From positions 145,796-209,795 of the forward strand of contig NZ_SJOP01000010.1 of assembly GCF_004331415.1 (NCBI RefSeq): a stretch of DNA of 64,000 bases, written 5' to 3'. The notes below the pieces were generated by a model. The model did no database searches, was not told the origin of the DNA, and was given only the letters and a program-made list of their open reading frames with translations. The translations under genes were made by a program, and so were the position numbers. The DNA is from Kosakonia quasisacchari (GTDB taxonomy: Bacteria; Pseudomonadota; Gammaproteobacteria; Enterobacterales; Enterobacteriaceae). Below are positions 29,278 through 42,874 of this stretch, in pieces (within the stretch, counting starts at the first letter, position 1; every line of letters begins with the position of its first letter).

Positions 29278-29520
29278 TTATTCAGCGTCCGGGGCAAAAG
29301 GCGTGAGTGGAGCCTCTTGTGAGTCGGAGAGCAGGATCTGCACGCGCTGTTCTGCTTGCTGGAGTTTTACCTGCCCCTGGCGCGCCAGCTGCACGCCGCG
29401 TTCGAATTCATTGAGCGCCTCTTCAAGCGGAAGATCGCCGCTTTCAAGACGAGTGACAATCTGTTCCAGTTCGCTTAGCGCTGTTTCAAAACTGGCCGGT
29501 GCGTCGTTTTTCTTTGGCAT
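29278..29520 (-). CDS. xseB: Exodeoxyribonuclease VII small subunit
   Basis: 80 residues, the E. coli length. It is the small helical subunit of exonuclease VII, several copies of which bind the large XseA subunit. The family stretch [26 protein letters not shown] is present, followed by [22 protein letters not shown]. It is first in the xseB-ispA-dxs operon and divergent from thiI. Confidence 0.97.
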   Translation of the reverse strand: MPKKNDAPASFETALSELEQIVTRLESGDLPLEEALNEFERGVQLARQGQVKLQQAEQRVQILLSDSQEAPLTPFAPDAE

Positions 29521-29732
29521 AGTGAATGTCTGACTCTTCTATTGTTCTGGCTCAACTTAGCTATGGTAGCGAAGTCGCGGCGCTTAGCAAATAACGCGCA
29601 ATGGTAATGCAATGTGCGCAGCTTTATTGCGATGGTGGTATACTTCCGCGCCTGGATGCAGCCGCGGGTATGGGCTGCTGTATTATTTTCCTCTACAGGC
29701 CCAGCCGGGCTTGCCAACGAACCATTGCCGCC

Positions 29733-31181
29733 ATGAAGTTTATCATTAAATTGTTCCCGGAAATCACCATCAAAAGCCAATCTGTGCGTTTGCGCTTTAT
29801 TAAAATTTTGACCGGGAACATTCGTAACGTTCTGAAGCAGTACGACGAGACCCTCGCCGTTGTCCGCCACTGGGATCATATCGAAGTGCGCGCCAAAGAT
29901 GAAAATCAGCGCCTGGCTATTCGCGACGCGCTGACCCGTATTCCGGGCATCCATCATATTCTCGAAGTGGAAGATGTACCGTTCACCTCGCTGCACGATA
30001 TTTTTGAGAAAGCGCTGGTGCAGTACCGCGAGCAGATTGAGGGTAAAACCTTCTGCGTGCGCGTTAAACGCCGCGGCAAGCATGAGTTTAGCTCAATTGA
30101 AGTTGAACGTTATGTTGGCGGTGGTCTGAACCAGCATGTTGAATCTGCGCGTGTCAAACTGACTCACCCGGATGTGACGGTGAATCTGGAGATTGAAGAT
30201 GATCGCCTGCTGTTGGTGAAAGGCCGCTATGAAGGCATCGGCGGTTTCCCGATCGGCACCCAGGAAGATGTGCTGTCGCTCATCTCCGGCGGTTTCGACT
30301 CCGGCGTTTCCAGCTATATGCTGATGCGCCGCGGTTGCCGCGTACACTACTGCTTCTTTAATCTGGGCGGGGCGGCGCATGAAATTGGCGTTCGCCAGGT
30401 GGCGCATTATCTGTGGAACCGCTTCGGTAGTTCCCACCGCGTACGTTTTGTAGCGATCAACTTTGAGCCAGTAGTGGGTGAGATCCTCGAAAAAGTGGAT
30501 GACGGCCAGATGGGCGTGGTGTTGAAACGCATGATGGTGCGTGCAGCATCAAAAGTGGCTGAGCGCTATGGCGTGCAAGCGCTGGTGACCGGTGAAGCGC
30601 TGGGCCAGGTTTCCAGCCAGACGCTGACTAACCTGCGTTTGATTGACAACGTTTCTGACACGCTAGTTCTGCGCCCGCTGATCTCTTACGACAAAGAGCA
30701 CATCATCGATCTCGCGCGTGAAATCGGTACTGAAGATTTTGCCCGTACCATGCCGGAATATTGCGGTGTGATCTCGAAAAGCCCAACTGTCAAAGCGGTA
30801 AAAGCGAAGATCGAAGCGGAGGAAGAGCATTTCGACTTCTCCATCCTTGAAAAAGTGGTCGCTGAAGCGAGCAATATCGATATCCGTGAAATTGCCCAGC
30901 AGACGCAGGAAACGGTTGTTGAAGTCGAAACGGTAACCGGTTTTGGCCCGAACGATGTGATCCTGGATATCCGCTCTATTGATGAACAGGATGATAAGCC
31001 GCTGAAGCTGGAAGGGATCGACGTGGTTTCGCTGCCGTTCTATAAACTGAGTACGAAGTTTGGCGACCTCGATCAGAGCAAAAACTGGTTGCTGTGGTGC
31101 GAGCGCGGTGTGATGAGCCGTCTGCAGGCGCTCTATTTGCGTGAGCAGGGCTTTGCCAATGTGAAGGTTTACCGCCCGTAA
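29733..31181 (+). CDS. thiI: tRNA 4-thiouridine synthase / thiazole sulfur carrier enzyme ThiI
   Basis: 482 residues from ATG 29733, the E. coli length; the open frame upstream to 29601 lacks family similarity. It adenylates and thiolates U8 of tRNA and passes sulfur to ThiS for thiamin thiazole. An N-terminal ferredoxin-like and THUMP region is followed by the PP-loop [11 protein letters not shown]. The C-terminal rhodanese domain has the catalytic Cys456 in [11 protein letters not shown], and partner Cys344 lies in [10 protein letters not shown]. It ends with a REP-like terminator. Confidence 0.97.
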   Translation: MKFIIKLFPEITIKSQSVRLRFIKILTGNIRNVLKQYDETLAVVRHWDHIEVRAKDENQRLAIRDALTRIPGIHHILEVEDVPFTSLHDIFEKALVQYREQIEGKTFCVRVKRRGKHEFSSIEVERYVGGGLNQHVESARVKLTHPDVTVNLEIEDDRLLLVKGRYEGIGGFPIGTQEDVLSLISGGFDSGVSSYMLMRRGCRVHYCFFNLGGAAHEIGVRQVAHYLWNRFGSSHRVRFVAINFEPVVGEILEKVDDGQMGVVLKRMMVRAASKVAERYGVQALVTGEALGQVSSQTLTNLRLIDNVSDTLVLRPLISYDKEHIIDLAREIGTEDFARTMPEYCGVISKSPTVKAVKAKIEAEEEHFDFSILEKVVAEASNIDIREIAQQTQETVVEVETVTGFGPNDVILDIRSIDEQDDKPLKLEGIDVVSLPFYKLSTKFGDLDQSKNWLLWCERGVMSRLQALYLREQGFANVKVYRP

Positions 31182-31231
31182 AAAATGCGGGCGAGCTCTG
31201 TCTCTTGTCAGCGATGTTGTTCACACTGCAG

Positions 31232-31264
31232 GCCCGGTACGCGTAAGCGCCACCGGGCTTTTTT
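31232..31264 (+). terminator. REP-like palindrome serving as the thiI terminator
   Basis: GCCCGGT and ACCGGGC arms with imperfect inner pairing, followed by TTTTTT. The 27-base palindrome, read on the minus strand, matches the one at 53353-53379 at 24 of 27 positions, so it is a dispersed repeat that gained a T-run here. Confidence 0.75.
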
Positions 31265-31398
31265 ATTACTAACGGAAAACCACGACACGCAGACACATTG
31301 AGCGAGCGCGCCATATTATCTTTGGATTTCAATCTTACCGGACGGGTAGATACGTATTTTTAAGGTGGGAGACGCGCCCTTCAAAGGCAGGATCAATG

Positions 31399-31418
31399 CC
31401 GCCTTCTCTGGAAGGCGG
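31399..31418 (-). repeat. Hairpin just beyond the yajL stop
   Basis: CCGCCTTC/GAAGGCGG arms with a short loop. No T-run follows on the minus strand, so it is a weak terminator candidate or an mRNA-end stabiliser for panE-yajL. Confidence 0.4.
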
Positions 31419-31426
31419 ATGTTTAT

Positions 31427-32020
31427 TCAGGCTTCGTAGTAGTTATAAATTCCGGCAGCCATCACCAGCTGTGACGCTACTTCGTGCGCTTTTTCTCGCC
31501 CCACCAGCAGGTCAATAATCTTCAGACCAAAATCGATGGCGGTGCCTGGCCCCTGGCTGGTGAGTAGATTGACGCGCGGATCCCACACGACGCGTTTATC
31601 CTGCCACTGTTCGGCGGGAATGGTCTCTTTCAGACCGGGAAAACCGGTCATGTTGCCAAGCGGAAAAATTTCATGCGGCACTAGCACGGTGCCCGCTGCC
31701 GCACAAATTGCAGCAACAATACGACCCGAGAGGTGAAACTGGCGCACGGTTTCCACCAGTAACGGACTATCGCGAAAATATTCCGCCCCTTTCAGGCCGC
31801 CGGGCAGCACAATCACGTCGTAATCGCCATCTGCTACTTCAACTAACGGCGCATCCGCCAGCAGTTTTACGCCGCGTGAGCAGGTAATGACCTGGTTGCC
31901 ATCGCTAGCGACACTAGCGGTAGTGACGGCAATTCCGCCACGAACCAGCAGATCGATAGTGGTGACGGCTTCGGTCTCTTCACTACCAGGGGCGAGACAT
32001 ATCAGAGCTGATGCGCTCAT
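31427..32020 (-). CDS. yajL: DJ-1/PfpI family chaperone/deglycase YajL
   Basis: 197 residues from the ATG at 32018-32020 (M-S-A-S-A-L); another ATG two codons earlier is possible. YajL is the closest bacterial relative of human DJ-1/PARK7 and is implicated in protection of proteins and nucleotides against oxidative and dicarbonyl damage. The nucleophile Cys106 lies in [14 protein letters not shown] and the acidic partner in [15 protein letters not shown]. Where the E. coli protein reads ICAAPATVL, this one reads ICAAAGTVL, a small change beside the active site. It overlaps panE by 38 bases. Confidence 0.95.
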   Translation of the reverse strand: MSASALICLAPGSEETEAVTTIDLLVRGGIAVTTASVASDGNQVITCSRGVKLLADAPLVEVADGDYDVIVLPGGLKGAEYFRDSPLLVETVRQFHLSGRIVAAICAAAGTVLVPHEIFPLGNMTGFPGLKETIPAEQWQDKRVVWDPRVNLLTSQGPGTAIDFGLKIIDLLVGREKAHEVASQLVMAAGIYNYYEA

Positions 32021-32894
32021 ACTCACTCTCCTTACGTTTAATCATTTCATACAGACGGGCGTTTTCCGGCACTGCGATACCGTGCGCGCGGGCGCGTCTG
32101 AGCAGGTAACCCGTAATATAATCGCACTCGGTATGGCGCATCGCGCGTACGTCCTGCAGCATAGATGAGATATTTTCTGCCGTGTTTTCAATAATCTGAT
32201 TCACGTAGCTCAGCAAATCATCGGCAGAGATATGGTGCCCTTCGCGTTCAATCACGGCAGCAACCTCATGCGTGACCTTTTGGATCTCCTCCGGGAAAGC
32301 ACGCAGATCGCCATTTTTACAGTCATGCAGCGCGGTTAACGGGTTGATGACGCAATTCACTGCCAGCTTACGCCACAGCGCCGGACGAATCGTGTTATGC
32401 CAGGCAACGTCCGGCAGCACATCTTGCAGGATGTCGGCCAGATAGCTGAACTCGCCATCTTGTTGCCGCGCCGGGCCAATGTGCGTGGTGCCGCTGGCAA
32501 CATGCACAATAACGTTGCCATCGCGGCGCGCAGCGTGAGTCGTGGTACCAATCAGTAAAGGATTCGCCAGCGCTTTCAGCTCTTCGACGGTGCCCATGCC
32601 GTTGTGCAGCAGCAATACGGGTGTGGAAGGCGAGAGTGTTGCCGCCAGCCCTTTCACCGCGTCGGAAACTTGCCACGCTTTTAACGTCACCAGCAATAAA
32701 TCGCTACGCGCCAGGAATTCAGGATCGTTGGCCGTCAGGGATTCGTTAAATATTGAGCCGTCTTCATCAACGACATTCACACTGCAAAATGGCTGTGGAA
32801 AGCGCAACCAACCCTGTACTTCATGTCCCTTTTTACACAACGCGGTTAACCACACTTGCCCTAAAGCACCGCATCCGAGTACGGTAATTCTCAT
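31983..32894 (-). CDS. panE: 2-dehydropantoate 2-reductase
   Basis: 303 residues, the E. coli length. It reduces ketopantoate to pantoate with NADPH in coenzyme A synthesis. The Rossmann motif is GCGALGQ at residues 7-13, and the catalytic Lys in [16 protein letters not shown] is present. The 3' end overlaps yajL, the standard enteric arrangement, so the two are translationally coupled. Confidence 0.96.
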   Translation of the reverse strand: MRITVLGCGALGQVWLTALCKKGHEVQGWLRFPQPFCSVNVVDEDGSIFNESLTANDPEFLARSDLLLVTLKAWQVSDAVKGLAATLSPSTPVLLLHNGMGTVEELKALANPLLIGTTTHAARRDGNVIVHVASGTTHIGPARQQDGEFSYLADILQDVLPDVAWHNTIRPALWRKLAVNCVINPLTALHDCKNGDLRAFPEEIQKVTHEVAAVIEREGHHISADDLLSYVNQIIENTAENISSMLQDVRAMRHTECDYITGYLLRRARAHGIAVPENARLYEMIKRKESEYERISSDMSRPW

Positions 32895-33033
32895 TTATCC
32901 TCCTCACCTGCAACGTCGCCAGGTGTTGCTTTCACCATTATAGCGCTGTCGGCTAAGCTTCCCGTATTACAAGTTGAGTTATGCCTCGTTGCGGGTATTA
33001 TGCAACGCAACAAATGCAGAGGGAGAAGAAAAG

Positions 33034-33525
33034 ATGCCATCTTTCGATATCGTTTCCGAAGTTGAAATGCGTGAAGTGCAAAACGGCGTTGAGAATGCGA
33101 CCCGTGAAGTAGGGACTCGTTTTGATTTTCGCAACGTTGAAGCCACGTTTGAACTGAACGAAGAGAAACAGACCATTAAGGTTTTGAGCGAATCCGATTT
33201 CCAGGTTAACCAACTGCTGGATATTTTACGCGCTAAATTGCTGAAACGCGGCATTGAAGGGGCGTCTCTGGACGTACCGGAAGAGTTTGTTCACAGCGGC
33301 AAGACCTGGTTTGTGGAAGCAAAGCTGAAACAGGGCATTGATGCGGCAACGGCGAAAAAAATCATCAAGCTGATTAAAGACAGCAAGCTGAAAGTGCAGG
33401 CGCAGATTCAGGGCGAAGAGATTCGTGTGACCGGGAAATCCCGTGATGACTTGCAGTCCGTCATGGCGCTGGTGCGCGGCGGTAATCTTGGTCAGCCGTT
33501 CCAGTTCAAAAACTTCCGCGATTAA
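33034..33525 (+). CDS. yajQ: Nucleotide-binding protein YajQ
   Basis: 163 residues from ATG 33034, preceded by GGGAGAAGAA; the frame is open 20 codons upstream but that part is not conserved. Two ferredoxin-like domains in an interlocked fold; the N-terminus [18 protein letters not shown] and the end [11 protein letters not shown] are diagnostic. YajQ binds nucleotides, and a homologue in Xanthomonas binds cyclic di-GMP; its role in enterics is not settled. It converges with yajR across a perfect hairpin. Confidence 0.95.
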   Translation: MPSFDIVSEVEMREVQNGVENATREVGTRFDFRNVEATFELNEEKQTIKVLSESDFQVNQLLDILRAKLLKRGIEGASLDVPEEFVHSGKTWFVEAKLKQGIDAATAKKIIKLIKDSKLKVQAQIQGEEIRVTGKSRDDLQSVMALVRGGNLGQPFQFKNFRD

Positions 33526-33532
33526 TGCGTGC

Positions 33533-33557
33533 GCTCTCTCCCTGGTAGGGAGAGAGC
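33533..33557. repeat. Perfect CT/GA-rich hairpin between yajQ and yajR
   Basis: Eleven-base arms GCTCTCTCCCT and AGGGAGAGAGC with a GGT loop, 8 bases after the yajQ stop and 13 before the end of yajR. No T-run. It is related in sequence and position to the hairpin at 25424-25444. Confidence 0.75.
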
Positions 33558-33569
33558 AGAATCGCGAAC

Positions 33570-34931
33570 TTAACCTGCTATCGCTTGTTCGACGTCAAAA
33601 CGGTTGGTCACTTTACTGTCGATTTTGACGTAAGCGCTGCGCTCCTCAGCAACCACCAACACTTCACTCACGCCTTCTTTTGCCAGTAAACGCTGCTGCA
33701 GCGCTTCATTGATGGTGACATTTTCCGGGATCGCGATGCGTAAACTGCTGACATAGGGCGGTTCCTGCATGGTGCCCGCGACAAGCAGCCAAACCATCGC
33801 CAGCAATGCGCCGGCAAGAAAGACTGTTTGCGAGTCAAACAGGCCATCTACCCAGCCGCCGAGCGCACCGCCAATTGCCACGCCGATAAACTGGCTGGTG
33901 GAGTAAATGCCCATCGCCGTGCCTTTATAACCCGCAGGTGCTTCTTTGCTGATTAACGACGGCAATAACGCTTCCATCAGGTTAAAGGCGAGGAAAAAGA
34001 TCTGTACGCCAATGACGATTTCCCAGAAATGCGGCCCCGCGCCCCACAACACGATTTCAGCAATCAGCAGCAGCGCCACGCAGAACACGAAAACGCGCTT
34101 CATGCGGCGTTTCACTTCGGCGTAGATAATAAACGGCACCACAGAAACGAAAGAGATAAGCATGGTGACAAGGTAGATTTTCCAGTGATTCGGCGCGAGG
34201 AAACCGGCGGCTTCAAGTTGCCCAGGCAGGGCCACGAATGTCGACATCAGCAGGATATGCAGGCACATAATGCCAAAGTTGAGCTTCAGCAGTTTCGGGT
34301 TGACCATCACCATCTGGAAACAGTCTTTCACCATGCCGGATTCGCGGTTACGCACGTGTCGCTGGCTGTCTGGCACGACCCACACGGTTAACGCAATGCC
34401 GACAGTTGCCAGCCCGGCAATCATCCAGAACAGCGCATGTAAACCCAACTGGTGCGTGATAATCGGGCCGAGCACCATGGCAATAGCGAAGGTGACGCCA
34501 AAGCTGACACCGATAAAGGCCATCGCTTTGGTGCGGTTCTGTTCGCGGGTGAGATCGGAGAGAAGCGCCATGACGGCGGCGGCGATGGCGCCGGAGCCTT
34601 GCAACGCGCGGCCAAGAATAATGCCCCAGATAGAATCGGAAAGCGCGGCAATCACGCTACCGGCGACAAAAATCGCTAACCCACCGACGATAAGAGGCTT
34701 GCGGCCGATACGGTCAGAAAGCAAGCCAAAGGGAATTTGAAACACGGCCTGTGCGAGGCCATAAATACCAATCGCCAGACCGATCAGTGCTTCACTGGCA
34801 CCCTGCAGCGCCATACCGTAAGTGGTCAGAACGGGCAGGACCATAAACATGCCAAGCATGCGCAGTGAGAATACAGTCCCTAAACCCCAGGTGGCGCGCA
34901 ACTCGCCTGGTGTCATTTTATAATCGTTCAT
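33570..34931 (-). CDS. yajR: MFS transporter YajR
   Basis: 453 residues from the ATG at 34929-34931 (MNDYKMTPGE). Twelve membrane helices of the drug:proton antiporter class are visible, with the motif-A loop GLLSDRIGRKPLIVGG between helices 2 and 3. The C-terminal ~65 residues form the extra cytosolic ferredoxin-like YAM domain that distinguishes YajR (VKIDSKVTNRFDVEQAIAG at the end). The natural substrate is unknown. It stands alone on the minus strand, downstream of the cyo operon. Confidence 0.95.
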   Translation of the reverse strand: MNDYKMTPGELRATWGLGTVFSLRMLGMFMVLPVLTTYGMALQGASEALIGLAIGIYGLAQAVFQIPFGLLSDRIGRKPLIVGGLAIFVAGSVIAALSDSIWGIILGRALQGSGAIAAAVMALLSDLTREQNRTKAMAFIGVSFGVTFAIAMVLGPIITHQLGLHALFWMIAGLATVGIALTVWVVPDSQRHVRNRESGMVKDCFQMVMVNPKLLKLNFGIMCLHILLMSTFVALPGQLEAAGFLAPNHWKIYLVTMLISFVSVVPFIIYAEVKRRMKRVFVFCVALLLIAEIVLWGAGPHFWEIVIGVQIFFLAFNLMEALLPSLISKEAPAGYKGTAMGIYSTSQFIGVAIGGALGGWVDGLFDSQTVFLAGALLAMVWLLVAGTMQEPPYVSSLRIAIPENVTINEALQQRLLAKEGVSEVLVVAEERSAYVKIDSKVTNRFDVEQAIAG

Positions 34932-35036
34932 TACCACCTCAATTTGAAAACCGGACATAGTGTAGTGCGGGGGCAGGGCGGGGTAAATAACAGGTTAATT
35001 AACAAATATTACCTGTAAATCGTGGAGTTTGGGCAT

Positions 35037-35062
35037 GAAAAAAGGGTGCCGTAGCACCCTTT
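35037..35062 (-). terminator. Intrinsic terminator of the cyo operon
   Basis: AAAGGGTGC and GCACCCTTT arms, followed on the minus strand by TTTTT, just after cyoE. Confidence 0.88.
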
Positions 35063-35078
35063 AGAATGGCGGTTTGGA

Positions 35079-35966
35079 TCACCAGACGTAGGTCAACAGA
35101 TTATGGGAATCCGGCACCATAAAATCGACCGACATCATCACGCTGAGCGAGGTGATAGCGACAATGGAGAAGACGAACAGTTTGCGCGCCCACACCTTGT
35201 CATCCTCAACTTTATATCCACGCAGCGCCATGCCTAACCACCAGAGGCTTACCGCGGCGGCAACCACCAGGTATTTGTAACCGGCGTAGCCGCCAAGCGA
35301 CAGCATTAAAGTGGCGATAGCGAACGCCAGGATATAGAGCGTGATATGGTTTTTCGCCACGGAAATGCCTTTCACCACCGGCAGCACCGGGATGTTCGCA
35401 GCCTGATAATCCTTAAAACGGAAAATCGCGATGGCATACGAGTGAGGCATCTGCCACAGGCTGAAAATCGCCAGCAGAATTGCCGCGCCGCTGTCGAACT
35501 CGTTGGTGACGGCGCAGTAGCCAATCACCGGCGGCGCAGCGCCGGAGAGTGAGCCAATCAGCGTACCGTAAACGGAGTGGCGTTTCATATACAGGCTGTA
35601 GACGCCCACATACACAACAAACCCCATTACCCCGAGCCAGCAGGCCAGCGGGTTGGCGCCAAACCACAGCAGCATGAAGCCAGCAATACCCAACAAGGCG
35701 GCGTAAACCAGCGACACTTTTGGCGAGATCAGCCCTCTGACCAGCACCCTGTTTTTCGTCCGTTCCATCTTTTTATCGATGTCACGGTCGATGTAGTTGT
35801 TAAATACACAACCAGAGGCGACCACCAGCGACACACCAATCAGCGTGTAGATGAACAGGGGATAATCGATGTGGCCTTTAGAGGCCAGCAGGAATCCCCC
35901 GATCACGGAGATCAAGTTGCCAAAAATAATGCCCGGTTTCGTGACTTGCAGGTATTGCTTAAACAT
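35079..35966 (-). CDS. cyoE: Protoheme IX farnesyltransferase
   Basis: 295 residues with about nine membrane helices. CyoE makes heme O by adding a farnesyl group to heme B, needed for the bo3 oxidase encoded just before it. The UbiA-superfamily aspartate-rich motif is [18 protein letters not shown], near residue 57. The farnesyl diphosphate it uses is the product of IspA, also encoded in this window. It starts 12 bases after cyoD, last gene of cyoABCDE. Confidence 0.97.
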   Translation of the reverse strand: MFKQYLQVTKPGIIFGNLISVIGGFLLASKGHIDYPLFIYTLIGVSLVVASGCVFNNYIDRDIDKKMERTKNRVLVRGLISPKVSLVYAALLGIAGFMLLWFGANPLACWLGVMGFVVYVGVYSLYMKRHSVYGTLIGSLSGAAPPVIGYCAVTNEFDSGAAILLAIFSLWQMPHSYAIAIFRFKDYQAANIPVLPVVKGISVAKNHITLYILAFAIATLMLSLGGYAGYKYLVVAAAVSLWWLGMALRGYKVEDDKVWARKLFVFSIVAITSLSVMMSVDFMVPDSHNLLTYVW

Positions 35967-35978
35967 ACTTCGCCGCTC

Positions 35979-36304
35979 TTATCGAACCATCATGTTGTAG
36001 TTGAGGTTCCACATAATCCAGATGGAACCTACCACCACGATCGCGATGATCAGCACAGTAAAGACGAAGGCCGTCAGGTTCCAGCCCTCATCAGATTTGG
36101 TGTTCATATGCAGGAAGCACACCAGATGCACCAGAATCTGTACCACCGCTGTCACCAGCACAGTGCCAAGAATCGCAACGTGGGACGCAGTACCGCTCAT
36201 CACCATCCAGAACGGGATCACCGTCAGGATGATCGACAGGATAAAACCTGTCATGTAGGTTTTTACGCTACCGTGGGAAGCGCCATGATCGGTTGAATGA
36301 CTCA

Positions 36305-36305
<1 letters not shown>
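35979..36305 (-). CDS. cyoD: Cytochrome bo3 oxidase subunit IV
   Basis: 108 residues from the ATG at 36303-36305 ([13 protein letters not shown]); a longer frame runs into cyoC. It has three membrane helices and the usual motif [17 protein letters not shown]. CyoD helps assemble the copper site of subunit I. Its start overlaps the cyoC stop by one base. Confidence 0.96.
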
Positions 36306-39866
<3,561 letters not shown>

Positions 39867-40048
39867 TTAACGACCTCAATTCCACGGGATCTGGTGGCGC
39901 TTAAAGTGTGCGGGCATTTTACGGAAAGGTTACGTTACTGTAAACATGATTGGCTCTGTGTCAGTAAGGTGTTACTGGCTTTTGCCGTTTATGTCACATC
40001 GAATGCAACAAACTGTAAAAAAAGCGATTCGCACTGCCAGAGAGTGAG

Positions 40049-40054
40049 ATTATA
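40049..40054 (-). promoter_or_regulatory. Candidate -10 hexamer of the cyo promoter
   Basis: A perfect TATAAT on the minus strand about 180 bases before cyoA. No good -35 is spaced 16-18 bases upstream (TTGTCA is at 14), which would fit a promoter depending on regulators such as ArcA, Fnr and Fur. Confidence 0.35.
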
Positions 40055-40451
40055 ACGGAAAAACTACATGACAATCAGTCTTGGGGGTAAATTGGTATAA
40101 CCAATCAGTTAAATATACATTTATTTAACAAATATCCAGCAAATATTGAACATTATTGGAACGAACTTGAAACCCAACAATTAATAACCGTGCTGAATCG
40201 TTAAAGAGTAGCCTTTAATTTATAAGGCACAAAACAATTAAGATTTTTTATTTGTTCAGTTTGAATTAGGTGATTTGCTAAAAAGATGTGGTGTTTATTT
40301 ATTGAGCATAATAATAACTGAGGTGAATTGTTTTGGGCCGTTTTTATTTTTTGATTCTCTGATTTTAATAGGGAAATAGCCAGTAAATATATTCTCCAGA
40401 GATTTTTTTGTCTCTTTACTTTTTTTTAACGTTTTGAGGCTTTCGAAGACA

Positions 40452-40478
40452 AAAACAAGCACCCGCAGGCGCTTGTTT
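40452..40478 (-). terminator. Intrinsic terminator of ampG
   Basis: ACAAGCGCC and GGTGCTTGT arms (one G-U pair) followed by TTTTTG on the minus strand, a few bases beyond the ampG stop. Confidence 0.82.
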
Positions 40479-40484
40479 ATCACG

Positions 40485-41960
40485 TCATAGTAACTCTGTT
40501 TTACGTAGCGCCAGGAGATCCAACACACCGCCAAACACAATGCCGATAATCGCTAACAGCGCGCCCCATTCCAGAAGCGTTGTGCCGAAAGACCAGTCGG
40601 CAAATCCTGTAGCGTTAATCATTAGCACCAGCAACCAGCACCCTACCAGTACGCAACCGGCGCTCAGTATGCGCAGTGCCAGCCGGTACGCCGCAGCGTA
40701 TTCCGTTCTGCAGAGAAAACGTTCACTCTGTTGCGTAAATGCCAGCGTTTTTTTGCACAATACCAGCAATACCAGACCGGGAAGCGCGGCCACAATCGAA
40801 AAGAGATAGAACGTCGACCAACTGTAACTTTCAACAAACCAGCCAGCCAGCGGGCCGACATAGACGCGTCCAACTGCCGACAGTGCCGAGAGCAAAGCAA
40901 ACTGCGTTGCGGAGAAGGATTTGTTGCAGAGCGTCATTAATAGCGCAACAAACGCCGCAGTCCCCATGCCGCCACACAGGTTTTCTAAAAAGACGGCTGA
41001 ACCCATCGTAAAAATGCTTTTCGCCGTAATCGATAGCAGCCAGTAACCGGCATTGGAAATGGCCTGTAGTACGCCAAAAATGAACAGCGCACGGAACAGG
41101 GATAACCGTTGCATCAGTACGCCACCAAATAACGCGCCGATAATCGTGGCGATAAGCCCCAGGGTTTTGTTCACTACGCCGACTTCTCCGGCGTCAAAAC
41201 CAACGCCGCGGATGAGAAATGTTGTTGTCAGGCTCATGGCGAACGCATCGCCCAGTTTGTACAGCACTATTAATAGAAGGATAAGCCAGGCGTTGTTGCG
41301 CCCGAAGAAATCACGCAGCGGCTCGACAACGGCGCGTTCCAGCGTTTTCGGCACCGGAATCACATCCTCTGGCTCCGGTGCGAGCAGGGTAGCGATAATG
41401 CACGGGACCAGTAGCACGGCCATTAACCCGTACATCCCTTGCCAGCCGAGCCAGCGATCCGCCAGCCATAATGCCAGTCCCCCGGAAACCAACATTCCAA
41501 GCCGATAGCCCAGCACGCTTATTGCCGCACCTGCGCCGCGCTCTTCAAGCGGCAACACATCCGTTTTCCATGCGTCGAAGACAATATCCTGAGACGCAGA
41601 GCAGAAGGCGATAAGCACAGCCAGCGCCGCCATCCAGCGTAAATGGTTGGCTGGATCGAGGAAACCCATTGCGGCAATCGACACCAGCAACAGAATTTGC
41701 GTAAGGAGCAGCCAGCCGCGACGACGCCCGAGTAAAGGCGGTGTGTAGCGATCCATCACTGGTGACCACAGAAATTTAAAGACGTAAGCCTGGCCGACCA
41801 GAGAAAAGAAACCGATAGTTTTTAAATCGATGTTTTCAACGGTCATCCATGCCTGGAGTGTGCCGCTGGTCAGGGCAAGAGGCAAACCGGAAGCGAAACC
41901 CAGAATCAGCAGGATGGCTGATTTCGGCTGGGTGAATATGCGTAAGTAGTGACTGGACAT
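40485..41960 (-). CDS. ampG: Muropeptide permease AmpG
   Basis: 491 residues, the E. coli length. It imports anhydro-muropeptides (GlcNAc-anhMurNAc peptides) from the periplasm for cell-wall recycling and so supplies the signal for AmpR control of chromosomal AmpC beta-lactamase. The MFS-like helices begin ILLILGFASGLPLALTSG, typical of the family, with DRYTPPLLGRRRGW in the first loop. It lies 38 bases after yajG, but a terminator-like stem stands between them. Confidence 0.96.
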   Translation of the reverse strand: MSSHYLRIFTQPKSAILLILGFASGLPLALTSGTLQAWMTVENIDLKTIGFFSLVGQAYVFKFLWSPVMDRYTPPLLGRRRGWLLLTQILLLVSIAAMGFLDPANHLRWMAALAVLIAFCSASQDIVFDAWKTDVLPLEERGAGAAISVLGYRLGMLVSGGLALWLADRWLGWQGMYGLMAVLLVPCIIATLLAPEPEDVIPVPKTLERAVVEPLRDFFGRNNAWLILLLIVLYKLGDAFAMSLTTTFLIRGVGFDAGEVGVVNKTLGLIATIIGALFGGVLMQRLSLFRALFIFGVLQAISNAGYWLLSITAKSIFTMGSAVFLENLCGGMGTAAFVALLMTLCNKSFSATQFALLSALSAVGRVYVGPLAGWFVESYSWSTFYLFSIVAALPGLVLLVLCKKTLAFTQQSERFLCRTEYAAAYRLALRILSAGCVLVGCWLLVLMINATGFADWSFGTTLLEWGALLAIIGIVFGGVLDLLALRKTELL

Positions 41961-41965
41961 GAGTT

Positions 41966-41992
41966 AAAAACTGGCCCGGAAAACCGGGCCAG
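41966..41992 (-). terminator. Terminator-like stem between yajG and ampG
   Basis: CTGGCCCGG and CCGGGCCAG arms around TTTT, then a T-run on the minus strand, between the yajG stop and the ampG start. It should cut or regulate read-through from yajG into ampG. Confidence 0.8.
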
Positions 41993-41998
41993 AAAAAA

Positions 41999-42577
41999 TT
42001 AACGGGCGTTTTGCTTGATAAAGTCGTGAATGCTGGTGTCCTGAGACATGTCAGCAATGGTATCAGTCAACACGCTGTTAACCGCACCGGCAATCTTGTC
42101 GTTGCTGGCCTGGAACGCGCCTTCGACGTTATAGCTTGCACGGTAGTTTTTGGTCATCTTGTTGCCATTCGCGGCAGTCGCGATGATCGCGATATCCGCT
42201 TTGGTCGCGATGTTGTAGCGGACGTTGCCCTGAGAGACATCGGCATACAGCTGGTTAACAATAATCTGCAGGTTTACCGCACCGTTCGGCCCAATCATGT
42301 AACCGCGCGCGGTCATCTGTTTTTCCAGCACTTCTTGCAGCAGGAAACGCAAGTCGCGTGATGCTGTCAGTGTGACAAGCTGGTTATCGCGCGTTACTTT
42401 GGCCAGCGCTTGATCCGGGCGCTGATCGGCACCGTTGATACTCACGGTGACACCCATCAAGCTAGGATCCTGCTGCGGCAGAGTAATTTTTGGGGTGACA
42501 TCAAGCGTTGTCGGCGGGGTTGCGCACCCGGCCAGCATAAATAAAGCGACCAACGGAAAGAGTAGTTTTTTAAACAT
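41999..42577 (-). CDS. yajG: Lipoprotein YajG
   Basis: 192 residues. The lipoprotein signal peptide ends at MLAGC with Cys18 anchored. The mature part is a small alpha/beta domain (TLTASRDLRFLLQEVLEKQMTARGY) of the YajG family, function unknown. It is upstream of ampG in the same direction, as in E. coli, where the two have been treated as an operon, and divergent from bolA. Confidence 0.94.
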   Translation of the reverse strand: MFKKLLFPLVALFMLAGCATPPTTLDVTPKITLPQQDPSLMGVTVSINGADQRPDQALAKVTRDNQLVTLTASRDLRFLLQEVLEKQMTARGYMIGPNGAVNLQIIVNQLYADVSQGNVRYNIATKADIAIIATAANGNKMTKNYRASYNVEGAFQASNDKIAGAVNSVLTDTIADMSQDTSIHDFIKQNAR

Positions 42578-42874
42578 GTTCAGGCTCTCAAGGATCTAAG
42601 CTTCTGGGGGAAAATTCTCGCCATCATAACATTGCCGCTGTTAAGAGGAAGTCCTCAATGCATGGAAATTCATCGTCTTGTGCTTTTTTGTCGTCAAAAA
42701 CCTTTTTATGGGTGATGCCACGCAAAAAAAGCGGCTTTCAGTAGAGTTCATCCCCTTGCGCAGGAAAATAGGACGAACGCTAATTTTTTGTTGTTTTATT
42801 GTTATAGAGACGGTAAAAGCGGCTAACATTTAAAGAGATGGCTGGCATCTCAGCGTTGTCGGAGGTGTAATATC

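Larger units (their letters stand above)
39867..40484. other. 618-base gene-free AT-rich region upstream of cyoA
   Basis: No convincing gene is present. It must hold the cyoA promoter (candidate -10 at 40049) at its left end and the ampG terminator (40452-40478) at its right end. The middle (about 40080-40440) is strongly AT-rich with long A and T runs, which would favour H-NS or IHF binding. The longest frame (40295-40540, minus) begins inside ampG and resembles no protein I know. Confidence 0.6.

Noticed and set aside
40295..40540. 81-codon frame between ampG and cyoA
   Set aside because: Its start is inside ampG in another frame, it crosses the ampG terminator, and its Lys/Ile/Phe-rich sequence matches plain AT-rich DNA.
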